A stretch of DNA of 49,200 nucleotides from Scatomorpha sp964345235 (GTDB lineage Bacteria; Bacillota; Clostridia; Oscillospirales; Oscillospiraceae), in assembly GCA_964345235.1 (NCBI GenBank), contig CAYFQE010000009.1, positions 1 to 49,200 on the forward strand. Reading direction: 5' to 3'. Shown here one piece after another: positions 33,239-41,727 of the stretch. How positions within the stretch are numbered: the first letter of the stretch is position 1; each line of letters opens with the position of its first letter. The notes below the pieces were generated by a model. That model worked only from the letters and a program-made list of their open reading frames with translations, was not told the origin of the DNA and made no database searches. Made by a program: the position numbers and the translations under genes.

Positions 33239-33688
33239 CTAAAAGTATTCCTTAATATGAGTGCAGAGCGCTATTGCCGTTTCTTTATCGTGCATGGCCA
33301 CAAAGAGTGTGTCGTCGCCTGCAACCGTACCGTAAAGTCCTTCGAATCTCACGGCATCGATTGCGGCGCTTGCGGCGTTGGCCAGCCCCGGCAAGGTTTT
33401 TATTACTATGAGGCTGTTTGCAACCTCGCAGGATATGACGCTCTCTCTGAATATCTTTCTGAGCTTCTCCTCGTGGTTTACATAATTAGTTTTTGCCGAA
33501 ACGGTATAGCGATACTTGCCGCTGTCCCCTAGCTTTTTAATGAGCTTGAGTTCCTTGATATCACGCGAAAGAGTTGCCTGTGTGCTCTTGACTCCCTCTC
33601 TATCGAGAGCCTCCATGAGTTCGATTTGTGTTTCTATCTCGTTTTCCGTGATTAATCTCATTATCAGGTCTTGTCTTTTTCTTTTCAT
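33239..33688 (-). CDS. argR: Arginine repressor ArgR
   Basis: The 149-residue protein has an N-terminal winged helix (STQATLSRDIKELKLIK, about residues 35-51) and a C-terminal hexamerisation and arginine-binding domain with GLYGTVAGDDTLFVAM near 117-132. It represses arginine biosynthesis and activates catabolism in an arginine-dependent way. It sits between nadK and recN, as in many Clostridia and Bacilli, so its location does not by itself point to arginine genes nearby. Confidence 0.95.
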   Translation of the reverse strand: MKRKRQDLIMRLITENEIETQIELMEALDREGVKSTQATLSRDIKELKLIKKLGDSGKYRYTVSAKTNYVNHEEKLRKIFRESVISCEVANSLIVIKTLPGLANAASAAIDAVRFEGLYGTVAGDDTLFVAMHDKETAIALCTHIKEYF

Positions 33689-33694
33689 TTTACA

Positions 33695-34546
33695 TCACTC
33701 TCGATTTGGCATTAATTTGTTAAAAACATTGTCGTAGAAGCCTCGCGCCTCTACATCCGCTATGACTATGTGTTTATCCGACTTCCTTAAATAGACCTTC
33801 TCTCCTCCGATAAAATCTATTCCGCTTAAGCCGTCGGCCGAAATCAGCACTCTCTGATCCTGCCTAAAGCTCGGTGTCACCTTTATAGTTCTCATATCGG
33901 AGAGAACAAATGAGGCGGCAACAAAGTTGTGTGCGCATATCGGGGTGACAAGAATATTCTCCGCCTCGGGCTCAACGAGCGGACCTCCGGCTGACATTGA
34001 ATAAGCCGTTGAACCTGTGGGCGTGGCCACTATTACCCCGTCGCCCGAAAAAGTGAACATGTGCTTGTCGTCTGCCATTATGGATAGCCCTACACAGCTC
34101 ACATCGCTCTTGACTATCACCTCGTTTACGGCTGTTTCGGCGTAAATCGATTCGTTTTCTCTGATTACCTCGCACTCTAAGAGCATGCGTTTGCTTTTTC
34201 TGTAGCCTCCGTCAGCAGCCCTTAAAATAAGTTCCATCTCGTCTTTCTCAACGGAGGATATAAAACCGAGTTTTCCCATGTTGACACCCAGTATGGGTAC
34301 TTCTATTCCCATAACACTTCTCGCCACATGGATGAGCGTACCGTCTCCGCCCACCGGTATGATAAGCTTTGTACTGCCTAATCCGTTTTCTTCACTTAAG
34401 AGATGTTCTTTCTTTTTCTCATATGGATAAACAGCTATTATTTCCGCCGTATGTCCGTTTTTCTCCAGCCGGATTTTAAGCTCTTTGGAAAATTCAAGTC
34501 CTATATCCTGTTTCGGGTTTGGAGCTATTATAATTGAGCTTTTCAT
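33695..34546 (-). CDS. nadK: NAD kinase
   Basis: The 283-residue enzyme phosphorylates NAD to NADP. It carries the GGDG motif (IPVGGDGTLIHVAR near residue 64), the NE motif (ETAVNEVIV near 135) and VATPTGSTAYSMSAGGPLV near 170. Its start overlaps the end of tlyA by four bases, and argR follows within a few bases. Confidence 0.96.
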   Translation of the reverse strand: MKSSIIIAPNPKQDIGLEFSKELKIRLEKNGHTAEIIAVYPYEKKKEHLLSEENGLGSTKLIIPVGGDGTLIHVARSVMGIEVPILGVNMGKLGFISSVEKDEMELILRAADGGYRKSKRMLLECEVIRENESIYAETAVNEVIVKSDVSCVGLSIMADDKHMFTFSGDGVIVATPTGSTAYSMSAGGPLVEPEAENILVTPICAHNFVAASFVLSDMRTIKVTPSFRQDQRVLISADGLSGIDFIGGEKVYLRKSDKHIVIADVEARGFYDNVFNKLMPNRE

Positions 34547-35343
34547 TGATTCAAGTCCTCGTGCGCCAGTCTTACGACCTCGTTTATTGATATGTGGGTG
34601 TTTGCTTTTTTGCTTTTTGTAAGCCTTACAAGAAACTCTATGTTCCCCGCAGGCCCCTTGATTGGTGAATAGCTGAGGTCTACCGGTATGAGTCCGAGCT
34701 CTGCGGCAAAGTGCATAAATTTGAAGATGACCTGCTCATGAACTTCGGGTTCGTGCACTACGCCTTTTTTCGAAACAAACTCTCTTCCCGCCTCAAACTG
34801 CGGTTTTATTAGGCATATTACATCTGCGCCATCGTTTATTATTTCTTTTACTGCCGGAAGAACAAGCTCGAGAGAAATGAAAGAAAGGTCCATCACGGCA
34901 AGCTCTATATCTTCGGGAAAGTCTTTTTTTCCCAGATAGCGGGCGTTTGTGCGTTCCATCACGCATACTCTTTCATCTTTTCTGAGCTTCCACGCCAGCT
35001 GCCCGTAGCCCACATCGACCGCATAAACCTTTCGCGCTCCTTTTTCCAAAAGCACTTCCGTAAATCCGCCTGTGGATGCGCCGAAGTCTATGCATGTTTT
35101 TCCCTCGGGCGAAACGGAAAAATCCTCCAGGGCCTTGAGGAGCTTATATGCTCCCCTAGAAACATACTGGTTTCCCTCGTCTTTTACGATGACATTGCTG
35201 AGTGGATCTATTTGCATGCCCGGCTTATCGGCTCTCTGCCCCTCTACATAGACAAGGCCGCTCATTATTAAACTTTTCGCTCTTTCCCTGCTTTCGCAAA
35301 GGCCGCTCTCCACAAGGAAAGTGTCAATCCTGATTTTTGCCAT
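34543..35343 (-). CDS. tlyA: TlyA-family rRNA 2'-O-methyltransferase
   Basis: The 266-residue protein has an N-terminal S4 RNA-binding domain (RIDTFLVESGLCESRERAKSLI, residues 4-25) followed by an FtsJ/RrmJ-like methyltransferase domain. It keeps SRGAYKLLKALEDF, the SAM site DFGASTGGFTEVLLEKGA, AVMDLSFISL and LIKPQFEAGRE. TlyA proteins were once called hemolysins; in mycobacteria TlyA methylates 16S and 23S rRNA. It overlaps dxs by 20 bases. Confidence 0.94.
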   Translation of the reverse strand: MAKIRIDTFLVESGLCESRERAKSLIMSGLVYVEGQRADKPGMQIDPLSNVIVKDEGNQYVSRGAYKLLKALEDFSVSPEGKTCIDFGASTGGFTEVLLEKGARKVYAVDVGYGQLAWKLRKDERVCVMERTNARYLGKKDFPEDIELAVMDLSFISLELVLPAVKEIINDGADVICLIKPQFEAGREFVSKKGVVHEPEVHEQVIFKFMHFAAELGLIPVDLSYSPIKGPAGNIEFLVRLTKSKKANTHISINEVVRLAHEDLNQ

Positions 35344-37180
35344 TGACTATCTCCTTTGCCCGCTTTGCTATCGCCTCAGCGTCTATCTCATAAATGGATT
35401 TGAGTTCTTTGATACTCCCCTGCTTTATGATGCCCTCACCGAGGTTTAAGCTCGCATACTCAAACTCCGAGCATCCGTGTAGCTTCTCAATTATTTCCTG
35501 CGACAGCGCTCCGCTTGAGCAGGACTCCTCGGCTATAATTACACTTTCGGTCTTTGAAACCGAAGCTCTTATCGCTTCTATATCCAGAGGTTTTATCTTG
35601 TTTATCTTAATAATTTCGGCGGAGATTCCCTCTTTTTCCAGCATTTCCGCCGCTTCAAGAGTCTCGTTTATCATGGTTCCGTAGGCAACAAGGCTTATAT
35701 CGGAGCCCTCTTTCAAAACTTCGGTATCCTTTTGTGAAAGGCCTGTGTATTCGCCCTCCGAGCCTCTAGGGTAGCGCAAAGCTATGGGACCGCCGGCATT
35801 GTTTAGAGAGCTTTCGAGGTAATACTCGAGCTCGGCGTAAGATGAGGGGCTGTAGATAGTTATCCCCGGCACGGAGCGAAGATAGCTTATATCGAAAACA
35901 CCGTTGTGTGTTTCCCCGTCTTCACCGACTATGCCCGCTCTGTCTACGGCAAAAACAACATTTAAGCCCAATAACGACACATCGTGAATTAGCATATCGT
36001 AGGCTCTCTGTAAAAAGCTTGAATAAATCACAACCACGGGTTTTAGTCCCTGCTTTGCCATGCCTGCCGCCATAGACACAGCGTGCCCCTCGGCTATGCC
36101 GACATCTACAAGGCTCTCGGGAAGTTTTTCCGAAAAGCAGTTTAATCCAGTTCCATCGCACATGGCGGCGGTTATTGCAACTATCCTTTTGTCTTTTTTG
36201 GCAAGCTCTAAGAGCTTATCTCCGAAAACCGAGGAGAAGTTCTTTTTTCCATTGCCCTCTATTTCTCCTGTTTTGGGATTAAACGGGCCGACCCCATGAT
36301 ACAGATTCGGCTTTATTTCCGCATAATGGTAGCCCTTGCCTTTTTTTGTTTTTACATGCAGAAGCACCGGCATTCCAAGGCCCTTAGCCCAACTCATGGC
36401 ATATTCGAGCTCTTTTATATCGTGGCCGTCAACCGGTCCGAGATAGTATAGTCCCAGATCATCGAATATATTTTTGGGTAAAAGCACATCTTTTGTTTTT
36501 TCTTTTGCCTCATGAACAAAATTATAGAGCGGCTTAATTTTGCGCAGTTTATCTCGGAAATCTTTTTTTATGTTTAGATAAAACGGACTTAGACGGAGTT
36601 TCGAGAGGTTTTCGGCTATTGAGCCGACATTCTCTGATATCGACATACCGTTGTCGTTGAGGATTATAAGCATCGGCTCATTTGCCTGCACAACATTGGA
36701 GAGTCCCTCATATGAAAGCCCGCCCGTGAGCGCTCCGTCGCCTATAACGGAAACCACTTTATAATCTTCACCCATACGGCTTCTTGCCTTGGCCATACCA
36801 AGCGCAACGGATACGGAATTTGAAGCATGCCCGGCTATGAAAGAATCTGAGGCGCTCTCGGAGGGTTTCGGAAATCCTGAAACTCCCCCCAATTTCCGCA
36901 GCTTGTCGAAGCCTTCGGCTCTGCCGCTTAGCAATTTATGTGTGTATGTCTGATGGCCGACATCGAAAACTATTCTGTCGACCTCGGGATTGAATACTCT
37001 GTGTATGGCAATGGTCAGCTCCACCGCCCCCAAATTCGACGCAAGATGGCCGCCGCATTTGGACACTTTTTCTATTAAAAAGCTGCGAATCTCGCAGCTT
37101 AAGGACTCAAGTTCCTCGTAGCTTGCACTTAGCAACGCAGGGCGTGTGAGCTTTTCGGTAAAATCTTTCAAGCTTCGCAT
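35324..37180 (-). CDS. dxs: 1-deoxy-D-xylulose-5-phosphate synthase
   Basis: The 618-residue thiamine diphosphate enzyme starts the MEP isoprenoid pathway from pyruvate and glyceraldehyde 3-phosphate. The GDG cofactor motif is VIGDGALTGGLSYEGLSN near 145-162, the second domain has DVGIAEGHAVSMAAGMA with the conserved Glu, and DRAGIVGEDGETHNGVFD follows. The start is uncertain: AGGAG touches the ATG at 37178-37180 directly, whereas a TTG three codons later (37169-37171) has a normal nine-base spacing. It is separated from ispA by a terminator-like hairpin. Confidence 0.97.
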   Translation of the reverse strand: MRSLKDFTEKLTRPALLSASYEELESLSCEIRSFLIEKVSKCGGHLASNLGAVELTIAIHRVFNPEVDRIVFDVGHQTYTHKLLSGRAEGFDKLRKLGGVSGFPKPSESASDSFIAGHASNSVSVALGMAKARSRMGEDYKVVSVIGDGALTGGLSYEGLSNVVQANEPMLIILNDNGMSISENVGSIAENLSKLRLSPFYLNIKKDFRDKLRKIKPLYNFVHEAKEKTKDVLLPKNIFDDLGLYYLGPVDGHDIKELEYAMSWAKGLGMPVLLHVKTKKGKGYHYAEIKPNLYHGVGPFNPKTGEIEGNGKKNFSSVFGDKLLELAKKDKRIVAITAAMCDGTGLNCFSEKLPESLVDVGIAEGHAVSMAAGMAKQGLKPVVVIYSSFLQRAYDMLIHDVSLLGLNVVFAVDRAGIVGEDGETHNGVFDISYLRSVPGITIYSPSSYAELEYYLESSLNNAGGPIALRYPRGSEGEYTGLSQKDTEVLKEGSDISLVAYGTMINETLEAAEMLEKEGISAEIIKINKIKPLDIEAIRASVSKTESVIIAEESCSSGALSQEIIEKLHGCSEFEYASLNLGEGIIKQGSIKELKSIYEIDAEAIAKRAKEIVNGKNQD

Positions 37181-37208
37181 CTCCTAATAAAATCACTTTT
37201 GATGATAA

Positions 37209-37249
37209 CAAAAACTGCCCCGCCTTTCAAGACAGCAGGGCAGTTTTTA
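37209..37249 (-). terminator. Terminator or attenuator between ispA and dxs
   Basis: On the minus strand ACTGCCC pairs with GGGCAGT (with extra A/T pairs at the base) and TTTTTGTT follows. No strong promoter is visible between it and dxs, so it probably lets part of the transcription through. Confidence 0.7.
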
Positions 37250-37277
37250 TTCATTTATTCATGAATATGATGAATAA

Positions 37278-38159
37278 TTAATTTTCTCTGTTTACAAGAC
37301 TCTCGGCCAGCTCGAAAAGGAAGCCTGTATCTCCCAATCCTTCGATTTCTCTCTTGGCACGCTCTGTATGTTCTTTTACAAGTTCCTCGCAGCGTTCTTT
37401 GCCGTAAATCGTAAGGAAGGTTGTTTTCTCCGCCTTCACATCGGAGCCTGCGCTCTTGCCGAGCTTTTCTATTGAGCCAATCTCATCGAGCACATCGTCT
37501 CTTATCTGAAAGGCCATTCCCAAGTTTTCGCCGAAGACTCCCGCACGATGTATTACATTCTCGCAGGCGCCCGCCGCCGCAGCTCCCATCATGCATGCCG
37601 CTTTTATAAGGGCCGCCGTTTTCTTCATTGTCTTCTCGAAAAGAAGCCCGGACGACAGATTTTCACCGTCTAAAACAGTGTCGATATACTGGCCTCCGCA
37701 AATACCCTTAGCACCTACGGCATTAGCCAAAATCTCGGAACAGCGAGCTCTGCGCTCCGTTGGCATTGCCGAGCCTAAAATCATGCAGAACGCCTCTGCC
37801 TGAAGGCTGTCACCCGCCAGAACGGCAGTTGTTTCTCCGTACTTTTTATGGTTGGTGGGCTTGCCTCTCCTGAAATCGTCGTCATCCATACATGGCAGAT
37901 CATCGTGAATCAAGGAGTATGTGTGCATAAGCTCAACCGAAAGGGCTATGGGTATTGCCTGCATGTGGTCTCCGCCGAGGAATCTGCAGAACTCCAAAAC
38001 TAAAATAGGACGAATTCTTTTTCCGCCGGCATTTAGACTGTAGAGCATGGAGTCCACCAGTCCCCCGATTCCCGCATCTTTATAGTCGCTGAAGAGCTTT
38101 TCCAGCTCCCCGTTAATTAGACTTAGATATTTGTTGTATTGTTCTTTAAAGTCGCTCAT
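37278..38159 (-). CDS. ispA: Polyprenyl synthetase (farnesyl diphosphate synthase type)
   Basis: The 293-residue trans-prenyltransferase condenses isopentenyl diphosphate with allylic diphosphates. The first Asp-rich motif is HDDLPCMDDDDFRRGKPT near residues 82-99 and the second is QIRDDVLDEIGS near 220. GGKRIRPILVLEFC and the KTAALIKAACMMGA segment fit short-chain (C15/C20) synthases. It overlaps xseB by four bases, a standard xseA-xseB-ispA-dxs order. Confidence 0.95.
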   Translation of the reverse strand: MSDFKEQYNKYLSLINGELEKLFSDYKDAGIGGLVDSMLYSLNAGGKRIRPILVLEFCRFLGGDHMQAIPIALSVELMHTYSLIHDDLPCMDDDDFRRGKPTNHKKYGETTAVLAGDSLQAEAFCMILGSAMPTERRARCSEILANAVGAKGICGGQYIDTVLDGENLSSGLLFEKTMKKTAALIKAACMMGAAAAGACENVIHRAGVFGENLGMAFQIRDDVLDEIGSIEKLGKSAGSDVKAEKTTFLTIYGKERCEELVKEHTERAKREIEGLGDTGFLFELAESLVNREN

Positions 38160-38395
38160 TTGTCCTCTTCCTCTGCCTCTAAAAAACTCTCTTCGCTGTA
38201 ACTGCCGTCTGACTGTATGTTTATCTTTTTAACTATCTGCTCAGCATCATCGAGCCGCTTTGTGCATCCGGCTATGAGCTTCGCGCCCTCTTCATATAGC
38301 TTTAAAGATTCGTCTAAGCTTATTTCGGACGAGTCCAAACGCTTTAAAATCTCGGAAATCCTCTCCATAGACTTTTCAAAATCCATATTCTTCAT
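38156..38395 (-). CDS. xseB: Exodeoxyribonuclease VII small subunit
   Basis: This 79-residue helical protein (DFEKSMERISEILKRLDSSEISLDESLKLYEEG) is a standard XseB. I use the ATG at 38393-38395, which has GGAGG six bases upstream inside the end of xseA; an in-frame start six codons earlier lacks one. The overlaps with xseA (20 bases) and ispA (four bases) indicate coupled translation with the large subunit. Confidence 0.95.
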   Translation of the reverse strand: MKNMDFEKSMERISEILKRLDSSEISLDESLKLYEEGAKLIAGCTKRLDDAEQIVKKINIQSDGSYSEESFLEAEEEDK

Positions 38396-39602
38396 TTTGT
38401 TCCTCCACCTCATCTACCGTGCAGAACGCACTTCCTATAGACATTCTTATTTTAAGCTTGTCGCCCTTTTTCAGCTTGCCCGCATCACTTACCGTGCGCC
38501 CACTTGCATCGGTGACTATGGAATAGGCTCTTTTTAGGACAGAAAGCGGGTTTAGCGCCTCGAGAGCGGTTATCTGCTCGGCCAAGGCCTGTTTTGCCGT
38601 TTCAAGCTTTCTCCTCCCCAACGCCTCAAGTCTCATGGTCTGATTGTCGAGGTCCATACGCCGTTTTTCAACAAGGTTGAGCGCGGATGCAAGGCTTCTG
38701 CTTGAGCTCATTTCACGAAGTCGCAGTCTTTTTAGCTTGATTCGGTTTAGCTGTATTTTTTCCAGTCTTTCCCTTGCCTCCAAGAGCGTTTCTTTAAGTT
38801 CGGCGCTCGAGGGGCTTATAAGCTCTGCTGCATTCGACGGAGTTGCAGCTCTCAGGTCGGAAACATAATCGGATATTGTAAAGTCCGTTTCGTGCCCGAC
38901 CGCCGAAACAATCGGTATCTCGCTTCGGAACATCTCTTCCGCCAAGCTCTCGTCGTTGAAGGCCCAAAGATCTTCCATTGAGCCGCCGCCTCTTCCGCAG
39001 ATGATTACATCACAAAGCTTGTTTTTGTTTACAAAGCTTATTGCCTGCCTAATCTCGCCTGCCGCCTCATCTCCCTGAACCCTGACCGGCACCACAAGAA
39101 CCTCTGCCAACGGCCAGCGCTTTTTTAGGACACGGATAACATCGTGTACAGCGGCTCCGGCGGCCGAAGTTATTACGGCGACTTTTTTCGGAAAGCGCGG
39201 AATCGGCTTTTTGTGCTCTTTATCGAAGTAACCCTTTTTGCTCAGTTTTTCGTAAAGTTGCTCAAAGGCAAGCTGGAGTTGTCCGACTCCTTCGGGGAGT
39301 ATGTTTTCGACATATAGCTGGTACTGTCCGTTTTTCGGGTAAACGGAAACCCTGCCGACCGCCAATACTTCCATGCCGTTTTCGGGGCGGAATTTAAGTC
39401 TTTCGGCCGACGATTTAAACATCACGGCGCTGAGATTCCCACCCTCGTCTTTAAGACTGAAGTAGTGATGCCCGGAAGGATATATCTTATAGTTTGAAAG
39501 CTCCCCTCTGACCGCTATGTTTGAAAGCAGCGGCTCATTCTCGAGAAGCATTTTAATTAAGTTATTTAATTCGCTGACTGTTAAGATGTTTTTCTTTAGC
39601 AA
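38376..39602 (-). CDS. xseA: Exodeoxyribonuclease VII large subunit
   Basis: The 408-residue nuclease subunit begins with an OB-fold (VRGELSNYKIYPSGHHYFSL and VLAVGRVSVYPKNGQYQLYV), followed by the catalytic core (VITSAAGAAVHDVIRVLKKR, ICGRGGGSMEDLWAFNDE and SAVGHETDFTISDYVSDLRA). A coiled-coil region spans about 270-360. The start codon is TTG at 39600-39602, just after the nusB stop. With XseB it degrades single-stranded DNA. Confidence 0.96.
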   Translation of the reverse strand: MLKKNILTVSELNNLIKMLLENEPLLSNIAVRGELSNYKIYPSGHHYFSLKDEGGNLSAVMFKSSAERLKFRPENGMEVLAVGRVSVYPKNGQYQLYVENILPEGVGQLQLAFEQLYEKLSKKGYFDKEHKKPIPRFPKKVAVITSAAGAAVHDVIRVLKKRWPLAEVLVVPVRVQGDEAAGEIRQAISFVNKNKLCDVIICGRGGGSMEDLWAFNDESLAEEMFRSEIPIVSAVGHETDFTISDYVSDLRAATPSNAAELISPSSAELKETLLEARERLEKIQLNRIKLKRLRLREMSSSRSLASALNLVEKRRMDLDNQTMRLEALGRRKLETAKQALAEQITALEALNPLSVLKRAYSIVTDASGRTVSDAGKLKKGDKLKIRMSIGSAFCTVDEVEEQNEEYGF

Positions 39603-39605
39603 GGC

Positions 39606-40070
39606 TTACTTCTCTTCCTCGTCCTTTGCCGAGAACTCCTTGGAAAAGCTCCCCAAAACTCCGTTTATCATGGCAACCGTTTCTTTATTTTCCTCATATT
39701 TCTTTGCTATTTCAACGGCTTCGTTGATTGATGCGCCAACGGGTGTGCCGAGGTAGAGTATTTCCGCCATACTCATTCTTAAAAGGGCCAGAGATGTTTT
39801 TGAGAGTCTTTCGCTGCGCCAGTTTTTGAGATATTTATTTATTCTCTCATCCAGCTCCTCCCTGTTTTCGTATGCCGATGAGAGCAGTTCCTTTATATAT
39901 TTAAGGTTCTTCTCATCGGGATTCTTGAAAATTTCGGGATCAAAGCTTTTTAGGCTCTCGTAGTGTTCCTCTTCAAAAAAATCTTCCGCTCTTTCAGCGG
40001 CGCTGTCGCTATTTATTGTGCCCATGTAGAGCAGCATGAAGGCAATTTCTCGAGCTTCCGTTCTTTTCAT
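39606..40070 (-). CDS. nusB: Transcription antitermination factor NusB
   Basis: The 154-residue helical protein starts RTEAREIAFMLLYMG and has SLALLRMSMAEILYLGTPVGASINEAVEIAKKY, the typical NusB C-terminal pattern. It acts with NusE (S10) in rRNA antitermination. It overlaps the Asp23 gene by four bases, an arrangement common in Firmicutes. Confidence 0.95.
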   Translation of the reverse strand: MKRTEAREIAFMLLYMGTINSDSAAERAEDFFEEEHYESLKSFDPEIFKNPDEKNLKYIKELLSSAYENREELDERINKYLKNWRSERLSKTSLALLRMSMAEILYLGTPVGASINEAVEIAKKYEENKETVAMINGVLGSFSKEFSAKDEEEK

Positions 40071-40432
40071 TTCACAGCTTCGATGCCTTGAATATGAACA
40101 TTCACCAGCGGTGATGTCAGGCCTGTCATAGATTCCAAAACATCCTTTGTCTTGTCTTGAATCTCGGCGGCAACCGCCATAACGCTTTCGCCGCTTTTGA
40201 CAACTACGCTTATGTTTATGCTCTTAACATCATTTTCCTCGAGCTCCAGCCTTATGTTTCTGGAGCCGGGAGTAATGCCCAGAAAATCTGTTATGTCTTT
40301 ACCCACATTGGGCTGAGGCGCAGCAATGCCGGAAACTTCTGAAACGGCCTCTCTTATCATGGTTATGAGAACTTCCTCTGAAATATTGATTGCTCCGTTC
40401 TCATCTGTTGTTCTAATATAATTCTCAGACAC
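40067..40432 (-). CDS. Asp23/Gls24 family envelope stress response protein
   Basis: The 121-residue protein has the Gls24/Asp23 fold sequence features: GAINISEEVLITMIREAVSEVSGIA at the N terminus, then INISVVVKSGESVMAVAAEIQDKTKDVLESMTG and VNVHIQGIEA at the end. The start codon is GTG with GGAGG eight bases upstream. It lies first in the nusB-xseAB-ispA operon, as in many Clostridia. Confidence 0.93.
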   Translation of the reverse strand: MSENYIRTTDENGAINISEEVLITMIREAVSEVSGIAAPQPNVGKDITDFLGITPGSRNIRLELEENDVKSINISVVVKSGESVMAVAAEIQDKTKDVLESMTGLTSPLVNVHIQGIEAVK

Positions 40433-40465
40433 TTTATTGCCTCCAAACAGAAAATATGCCTATGT

Positions 40466-40471
40466 ATTATA
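40466..40471 (-). promoter_or_regulatory. -10 element of the asp23-nusB operon promoter
   Basis: A perfect TATAAT on the minus strand lies about 34 bases before the GTG start. The -35 region is weak (TTTATT at 17 bases). It would be the entry point for a unit reaching as far as 28438. Confidence 0.5.
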
Positions 40472-40539
40472 ACACAAGCACTTTATAAAATAAAGCCGAC
40501 AATTTGGCAGAATATAAAAGCTATAAATGCTTTATCTTC

Positions 40540-40568
40540 TTGAAAAGCCGACAAAAAAATGTTAGAAT
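40540..40568 (+). promoter_or_regulatory. Promoter of the small membrane protein gene
   Basis: TTGAAA (40540-40545) and TAGAAT (40563-40568) are separated by 17 bases. Confidence 0.6.
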
Positions 40569-40586
40569 CCGCAAGAGGTGATAAAT

Positions 40587-41051
40587 ATGGAAATGAAGTT
40601 TTTATATGCGGGATTTTTGCTCTTAGCGGGTTTCCTTTTCTTCTACATATGCAGCAGGCAACTTATATTTAATTTTTCGGTCATACTGCCTCTTATAAAT
40701 AAGTTTGCACCTTTGGGTGAAGAAGTATTTTCCGCAAAGTTTTCCAAGAGATTTAACGGAGTTTCTACCTTTGTTTGGCTACTTATAAATGCCGGAATCA
40801 TCTTTGTTGTTGTAAGATTTTGTCCGCTTTATCTTCAGCTGTCGTTTCTTTTCGGCTTTATTACATGCTTTTTGGGTACCTTTAAGCAGCTCGGAATTAA
40901 CAAAAAGAACTTTCAGTCGTTCTGCTATATGTACGCCCGTTTTGCCCTAAACGCCGAGCTTTACGCCGCTATGGGAGAGGCTAAAATCAAGAAGATTAAC
41001 AATGTTTTCAAGTCTCAAGGCCTTGCGCCCCTGGATTTTGACTTTAAATAA
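40587..41051 (+). CDS. Small membrane protein, function unknown
   Basis: I do not recognise a family. The 154-residue protein has a hydrophobic segment at about residues 5-22, a second at 60-80 and a third at 83-100, then a soluble, positively charged C-terminal tail. I chose the ATG at 40587-40589, preceded by AGAGGTG; a GTG three codons earlier is possible. It has its own promoter, divergent from the asp23 operon, and ends at a terminator shared with the convergent gene at 41127. Confidence 0.75.
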   Translation: MEMKFLYAGFLLLAGFLFFYICSRQLIFNFSVILPLINKFAPLGEEVFSAKFSKRFNGVSTFVWLLINAGIIFVVVRFCPLYLQLSFLFGFITCFLGTFKQLGINKKNFQSFCYMYARFALNAELYAAMGEAKIKKINNVFKSQGLAPLDFDFK

Positions 41052-41097
41052 GGAATTTTGGGGAAACCGAGTTTAAGATTTAAACTTTAAAAAATAG

Positions 41098-41125
41098 AAA
41101 TACGCGGCTTTTTGGCCGCGTATTT
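41098..41125. terminator. Bidirectional terminator
   Basis: AAATACGCGGC pairs with GCCGCGTATTT around a short loop, with T residues following on the plus strand and A residues preceding. It serves the two convergent hypothetical genes. Confidence 0.85.
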
Positions 41126-41126
41126 T

Positions 41127-41543
41127 TTATTTTTGTACTTTTAGATTTAAAAGGCCGTTTTCGTCGAATTCATCGACATATTCTTCGATTCTGCCGAGAA
41201 GCTCGGAGGAATCGACTGCGGTCTTGCCCTCGAGCTCCAAGTCACGACGGGCAAGACTGTCTGCCAAGATATCATAAAAACAGACATCTTCATACTCGGC
41301 TATGGCCGACTGTATACCCCCGTTTTCGAAAGCATCGGAAGGCAAAAACCTTCCGTTTTCGATTTTGAAAAGTTCCCTCATGCCAAGCTGTGCGGCGGCT
41401 TCGAAAAGTCTTTCTAAAACTTCTTCATAGTCGCTCAATTTATCTTCGCTTCTGTAGGAGTTTAGTATCCAGTTGCCTATGTAGGCCATATCCAAAAGTC
41501 TTCTCAGTTCTTTTTGACTAAGTTCAAGCTTCAAGCCGCTCAC
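41127..41543 (-). CDS. Acidic hypothetical protein
   Basis: I recognise no family. The product is up to 138 residues, helical, rich in Glu and Leu, and has no signal peptide or membrane segment. The N terminus reads LKLELSQKELRRLLDMAYIG. The start is uncertain: a GTG at 41541-41543 is immediately preceded by a GAG-rich stretch, while a TTG at 41532-41534 has GAGGTG at normal spacing. It faces the small membrane protein gene and is a single-gene unit. Confidence 0.7.
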   Translation of the reverse strand: MSGLKLELSQKELRRLLDMAYIGNWILNSYRSEDKLSDYEEVLERLFEAAAQLGMRELFKIENGRFLPSDAFENGGIQSAIAEYEDVCFYDILADSLARRDLELEGKTAVDSSELLGRIEEYVDEFDENGLLNLKVQK

Positions 41544-41655
41544 CTCACTTTCGACACATTATATCAAATATTTTTTGTTTTTCCACCAATTCTAAAACAA
41601 CATACAAATCTTCTTGAAGGCAACATGATTTTCGAATAAAAAGCCGCTCTTCATT

Positions 41656-41685
41656 TTTACACTCGACATCATATTGTGATATACT
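41656..41685 (+). promoter_or_regulatory. Promoter of the Crp/Fnr regulator gene
   Basis: TTTACA (41656-41661) and TATACT (41680-41685) are 18 bases apart, followed by an AAGGAG ribosome binding site. Confidence 0.55.
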
Positions 41686-41727
41686 AAAAGCCGCTAAAAG
41701 GCCACAACGGAAAAAGGAGCGATATAA

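Noticed and set aside
41675..41690. TTGTGA near the Crp/Fnr gene as a Crp self-site
   Set aside because: No matching second half-site is present at the expected spacing.
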